Assembly (NCBI RefSeq): GCF_014805625.2
Contig: NW_023998414.1
Coordinates: forward strand, 23,055,034 to 23,119,033
Origin: Glossina fuscipes
Lineage: Eukaryota; Arthropoda; Insecta; Diptera; Glossinidae
Direction: 5' to 3'
DNA: 64,000 nucleotides
Below, one piece after another: positions 60,721 to 64,000 of this stretch; within the stretch, counting starts at the first letter, position 1, and each line of letters starts with the position of its first letter. A program made the translations under genes and the position numbers. The notes beneath the pieces were generated by a model. It saw nothing but the letters and a program-made list of their open reading frames with translations, was not told the origin of the DNA and made no database searches.

Positions 60721-63700
60721 AAATATGGGACACTGACGTGTTCTAATCCAAATATGAACGCTATTGATAACGGAGCATAGGACTCTATTTTGGCCATGTA
60801 ACTCCTACCGTCAGTTACTTATTAAAATGCTGAAATCTTCTTACATAAATATTTGACTTTGATTTTGATCGCAATTGATTTCATTCCATAAATTTATTCG
60901 CTAAGCGTGAAAACGATTTTCTAAAAGCGTTGATTAAAATTTCTAAGCAATAATCAGAAACACAAGAAAAATTTACACAATATCCCTTAAAAAAAAAATT
61001 CGATTAAACAAAACTCCCTTCGAGACGTATATTATGCATGCTGCCCGACACTCACTGCATTTCGTTTCTAATAGGCTAGAGCTCAAGCTTTTTATGTGTA
61101 AAGAGCATTTTGGTGCATTCAGCATCTATTTCGAGTTCGAGACCTCACTCGGCCAAAATCGCTTACATTAACAACTTCTCTGCGTAAGGAACGTTCTTGT
61201 TTGCCTTCTTCTTTTTTGCAAACCTTCGACTTGCAAGCTAGAGAATCAAGAAAGACATTGCTGAATACGTAAGCCAAGCGGTTACAAAACGAGCAATCAT
61301 TTTAGTCTGTTTACCGCAATCTCTCTCCCTTTCTACTAACTCTTTCTATATGATTGAGTTTACATTTTCAAAATCAATCGAATATCACTTATGAATTCCC
61401 TTTTTTTGAAAAAGAAAAAAAAAGTAGTAAAACTGACAAAGCGAATATCTACACTAGCCTTACGTCCCGATGTAGGTAATAAAGATGTTCCTTGAGGTCT
61501 TAACACCTGCAGGCCCATCCGCTTCCACCGCTTCTGTGTCTCGGCTTGACCGTATTTTTTTTTCTTTCTTTCTTTCCCTCCTTCTCTTTCTCGCACTCTT
61601 TGGCGTTTTTTTTTTATTCCTGCATCTCGCCATCCTGCCAGTTGTCTTTCCTTACCCTTGCCGTAAATCAAGAATTTAAAGAGTGGTATTTGCATACTTA
61701 ATTAATTACCTTTCAACTGATTTTCAGGTGAATTGTATCGCGCGTTTATTGAACTTCTTACTGTGATTCAAATAAGGAAAAAGCATTGTAATCCTACTTT
61801 CCCATCAATCAAAAATTACTTATTTATAATTATTAATCATTTCGAAATGAAATCGTTCTGTTAAGAGGCTTAAGTCGATTTAATTTAAAATATAGAGAGA
61901 AATCAACGACTGTTAAAGTAAATTTGAGTTTTCCTTGTTGTTGTTGCGAGATTGCGTTTCTAAAGGAGCGTTCTTTCCTTTTTTTTTTTTGTTCTTGTTT
62001 TGACAATCACAAGGAAGTCTTCGCGCTAGTGTACCGAGAAAAATCTGTAAAGGTTGCCTTTATAAGCAAGTGAGAAAAGCAGTTAGGCTAATTTAAAAAG
62101 TGCTTGAGGCTACAAAAGGTTCCTCTTGCTTAACGGACGTCAACACCCATAACAAAGCTGAATTTGACGGCATATCTTTTCATACATTTGTCGGATTTTT
62201 TTTTTTTTTTTTTTTTTTTTTGTTTGATCTAAAGATGCATTTGGTTTAGATTTCAAATCAAACGGTTTGCTTTAAACATTATATTGAAGTACGATTAACG
62301 AGAGTAATTAACTACGATTAACTGCTTCACTAATGCTTGAGCCTGCCTTGAATATGAATTGAGTTCATTTATGAATAATAAAAACATTTTCATATTATTG
62401 AAGATTTCAATCTTAATTAATGTGAAGTTAATAACGTTGGAAAAATTCAAAATGTGCTTTAATATGCTTTAATCTATCTATGAAGACCTTCGCTAAAATG
62501 GCGCAAATACTTTCGCTGACAGATTTTAGGAAAGTGCATATATAAATTTTCAATCTTATCTAATTTTCACTAATTGTCTAACATAAAAGATCATAAAAAC
62601 GTTTTTGTAGCCTTAGGCTCGCCTAAGGTTTTATGAAGATTTAGCAGAAATTTCGGTCACATGTAATTTTTTCGTTTAAAAAGTCCATTGCATGCTTTAA
62701 CTTTAAGAGACTAAAGATGCGAGTTTTTAAACTCAGGACCCTTTATATACATTTTTAAGTCTTTAAAAGGCGTATGAAAAAGAAAACTCCGTTCTTTTTT
62801 TTTTTTTTTGAAGGTAGAACAACTCAACGAGGTGTTAAACAAAATTTCTTGTAAATACAGGTAACTTAGGTTCAGTCTGGTATGACTTAAAAAAACTTAA
62901 CACTTTTTTTTTTTTTTTTGAAATTCGTACCCTTTAATCTTCTTTCGAGGAAGAAATCAAGATTTTGTTTAAGAGAAACTTGATTTAGCCTATAAGGAAA
63001 AATAAAAAAAGAAATTAAAATAAATTTACCCTAGAGGAGTACCTAAGAGATCGCATCATTAATTGTGAAATCGTGTCAAATTGAAGCCAGCATAAGCTTC
63101 AATTTTTTTTTTGAATTGTGATGATAGCATTTCAACAGTGGAAGTGGAAAGAAGCATTTTTGGCATACTTTTACAGCGCATGCAGATAACTTTGCTTTAC
63201 ATAACATTTGCAATTAGTGACGGCAGTGAATATTGCAAAAAAAAAACAGAAACAACAACACGAAATAAATATATATCATGATAATGGAGGAAGAAAAAAA
63301 ATGTTTTTTTAAATAGAAAATAATACAAAAAAAAAAAAATAAAAAAATAAAAAGAAGGAAGGAAATGTTGTTTGTTAATCGAAAATGATTAATAATTAGT
63401 TACGAGCAATGAAAATTTATTTATTTATTTATTTATTTACTTATTCTGCTTACACACCATTTAGTTTCGGTTATTTTCTCCCTTTGCAATATGTATTTCA
63501 CGATATTGTACGCATTGTATACATGTGTGTGTGTGCATACAAACGCAAATGAAGTTCATTTGGTTTCGTTCATTGGTTATTTGTATTCAATCAATATCGA
63601 TTGCATTCACGGCCGTAATGTTTGGCAAACGGAAAATGGCGATTTTTTACATTTAATGCGAACTTTTCTAGACTTTTGCAACATTTTTCATGGATTGTTT

Positions 63701-63935
63701 GCCATTTATAAAAGCACTTAACATTATGGGCCGTATGGATAACATTTTCGGTGTTGAAATTTTCATCTGGCATTTTTAATTTTATTCCAGAACAGCATAA
63801 ACATACATACACCACCTGCACAACAGGCATAGTTAAAGCTCAGGCGGTTGCTTTTGTTATTGTTTTTGCTGTTAACGCTGTTTGTAAATGCCATCAATTA
63901 CGGCATAAACTTCCGTTTTCATTAAGTATATGTAT

Positions 63936-63944
63936 ATATATTTA

Positions 63945-64000
<56 letters not shown>
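63936..64000. repeat. (TA)n microsatellite cut by the window edge
   Basis: TA tract with one TTTA and one TACA interruption, continuing to the last base. Confidence 0.95.

Larger units (their letters stand above)
58200..64000. other. AT-rich spacer to the window end
   Basis: No gene is supported. A less AT-rich block at 58960-59160 contains GCCGGTTTAAACCCACG and a GGGTTA/TAACC inverted motif. Read on the minus strand it has a tRNA-B-box-like GGGTTTAAACC, so it may be a diverged SINE-type repeat. A dispersed-repeat copy lies at 60590-60720, and the T-run at 62198-62221 is notable. Confidence 0.4.

Noticed and set aside
1..64000. CRISPR arrays, prophage, operons or bacterial insertion
   Set aside because: No spaced direct repeats, no dense same-strand ORFs and no ribosome binding sites; the window is eukaryotic throughout.
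1..64000. LTR retrotransposon or endogenous virus
   Set aside because: No paired LTRs, no protease or integrase motifs, and no RT motifs outside the LINE remnant were seen.

Overview
The window is AT-rich, non-coding-dominated nuclear DNA of a eukaryote, most likely a higher fly (Schizophora; a tsetse-, muscid- or tephritid-like genome). The evidence is several mariner copies, a class II tRNA-derived SINE, a dispersed repeat with a TCCGTCTGTCC core, very dense dinucleotide microsatellites, and exon candidates bounded by GTAAGT donors and pyrimidine-rich acceptors. There are no operons, ribosome binding sites, rRNA genes or CRISPR arrays. The species cannot be fixed from sequence reading alone.

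Layout. 1-2805: AT-rich spacer with CT, GA and TA microsatellites. 2806-4078: a nearly full-length but dead mariner with both inverted repeats and a TA target duplication. 4935-5218 and 8262-8460: SINE copies. 5219-12240: spacer with a diverged tandem duplication (about 6820-7070 and 7145-7340), an unexplained ORF ending in a splice donor (10246-10542) and a probable 3' UTR. 12241-12361 (minus): the best coding candidate, a 39-residue terminal exon with acceptor and stop. 13.2-40.8 kb: mainly intron-like DNA holding mariner relics near 18.2 and 33 kb, SINE copies near 23.2 and 38.1 kb, and short open segments at 13.3, 17.3, 31.6 and 38.3 kb. 40.9-42.2 kb: a decayed non-LTR retrotransposon with endonuclease and reverse-transcriptase motifs. 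47.1-49 kb: another mariner relic and a SINE. 50082-51357 (minus): a 1.28 kb A-rich segment framed by a strong acceptor and a strong donor, read as a non-coding (UTR) exon. 51.4-64 kb: AT-rich spacer with two minor splice-site candidates and a TA repeat running off the end.

How it may fit together (inference): the A-rich exon and the terminal coding exon are on the same strand and in the right order for one long minus-strand gene, with much of this window as its introns. Nothing in the window links them directly. All mariner transposase remnants are also on the minus strand. I saw no convincing new molecular system; the items most worth checking are the unidentified minus-strand gene, the A-rich exon and the SINE family.
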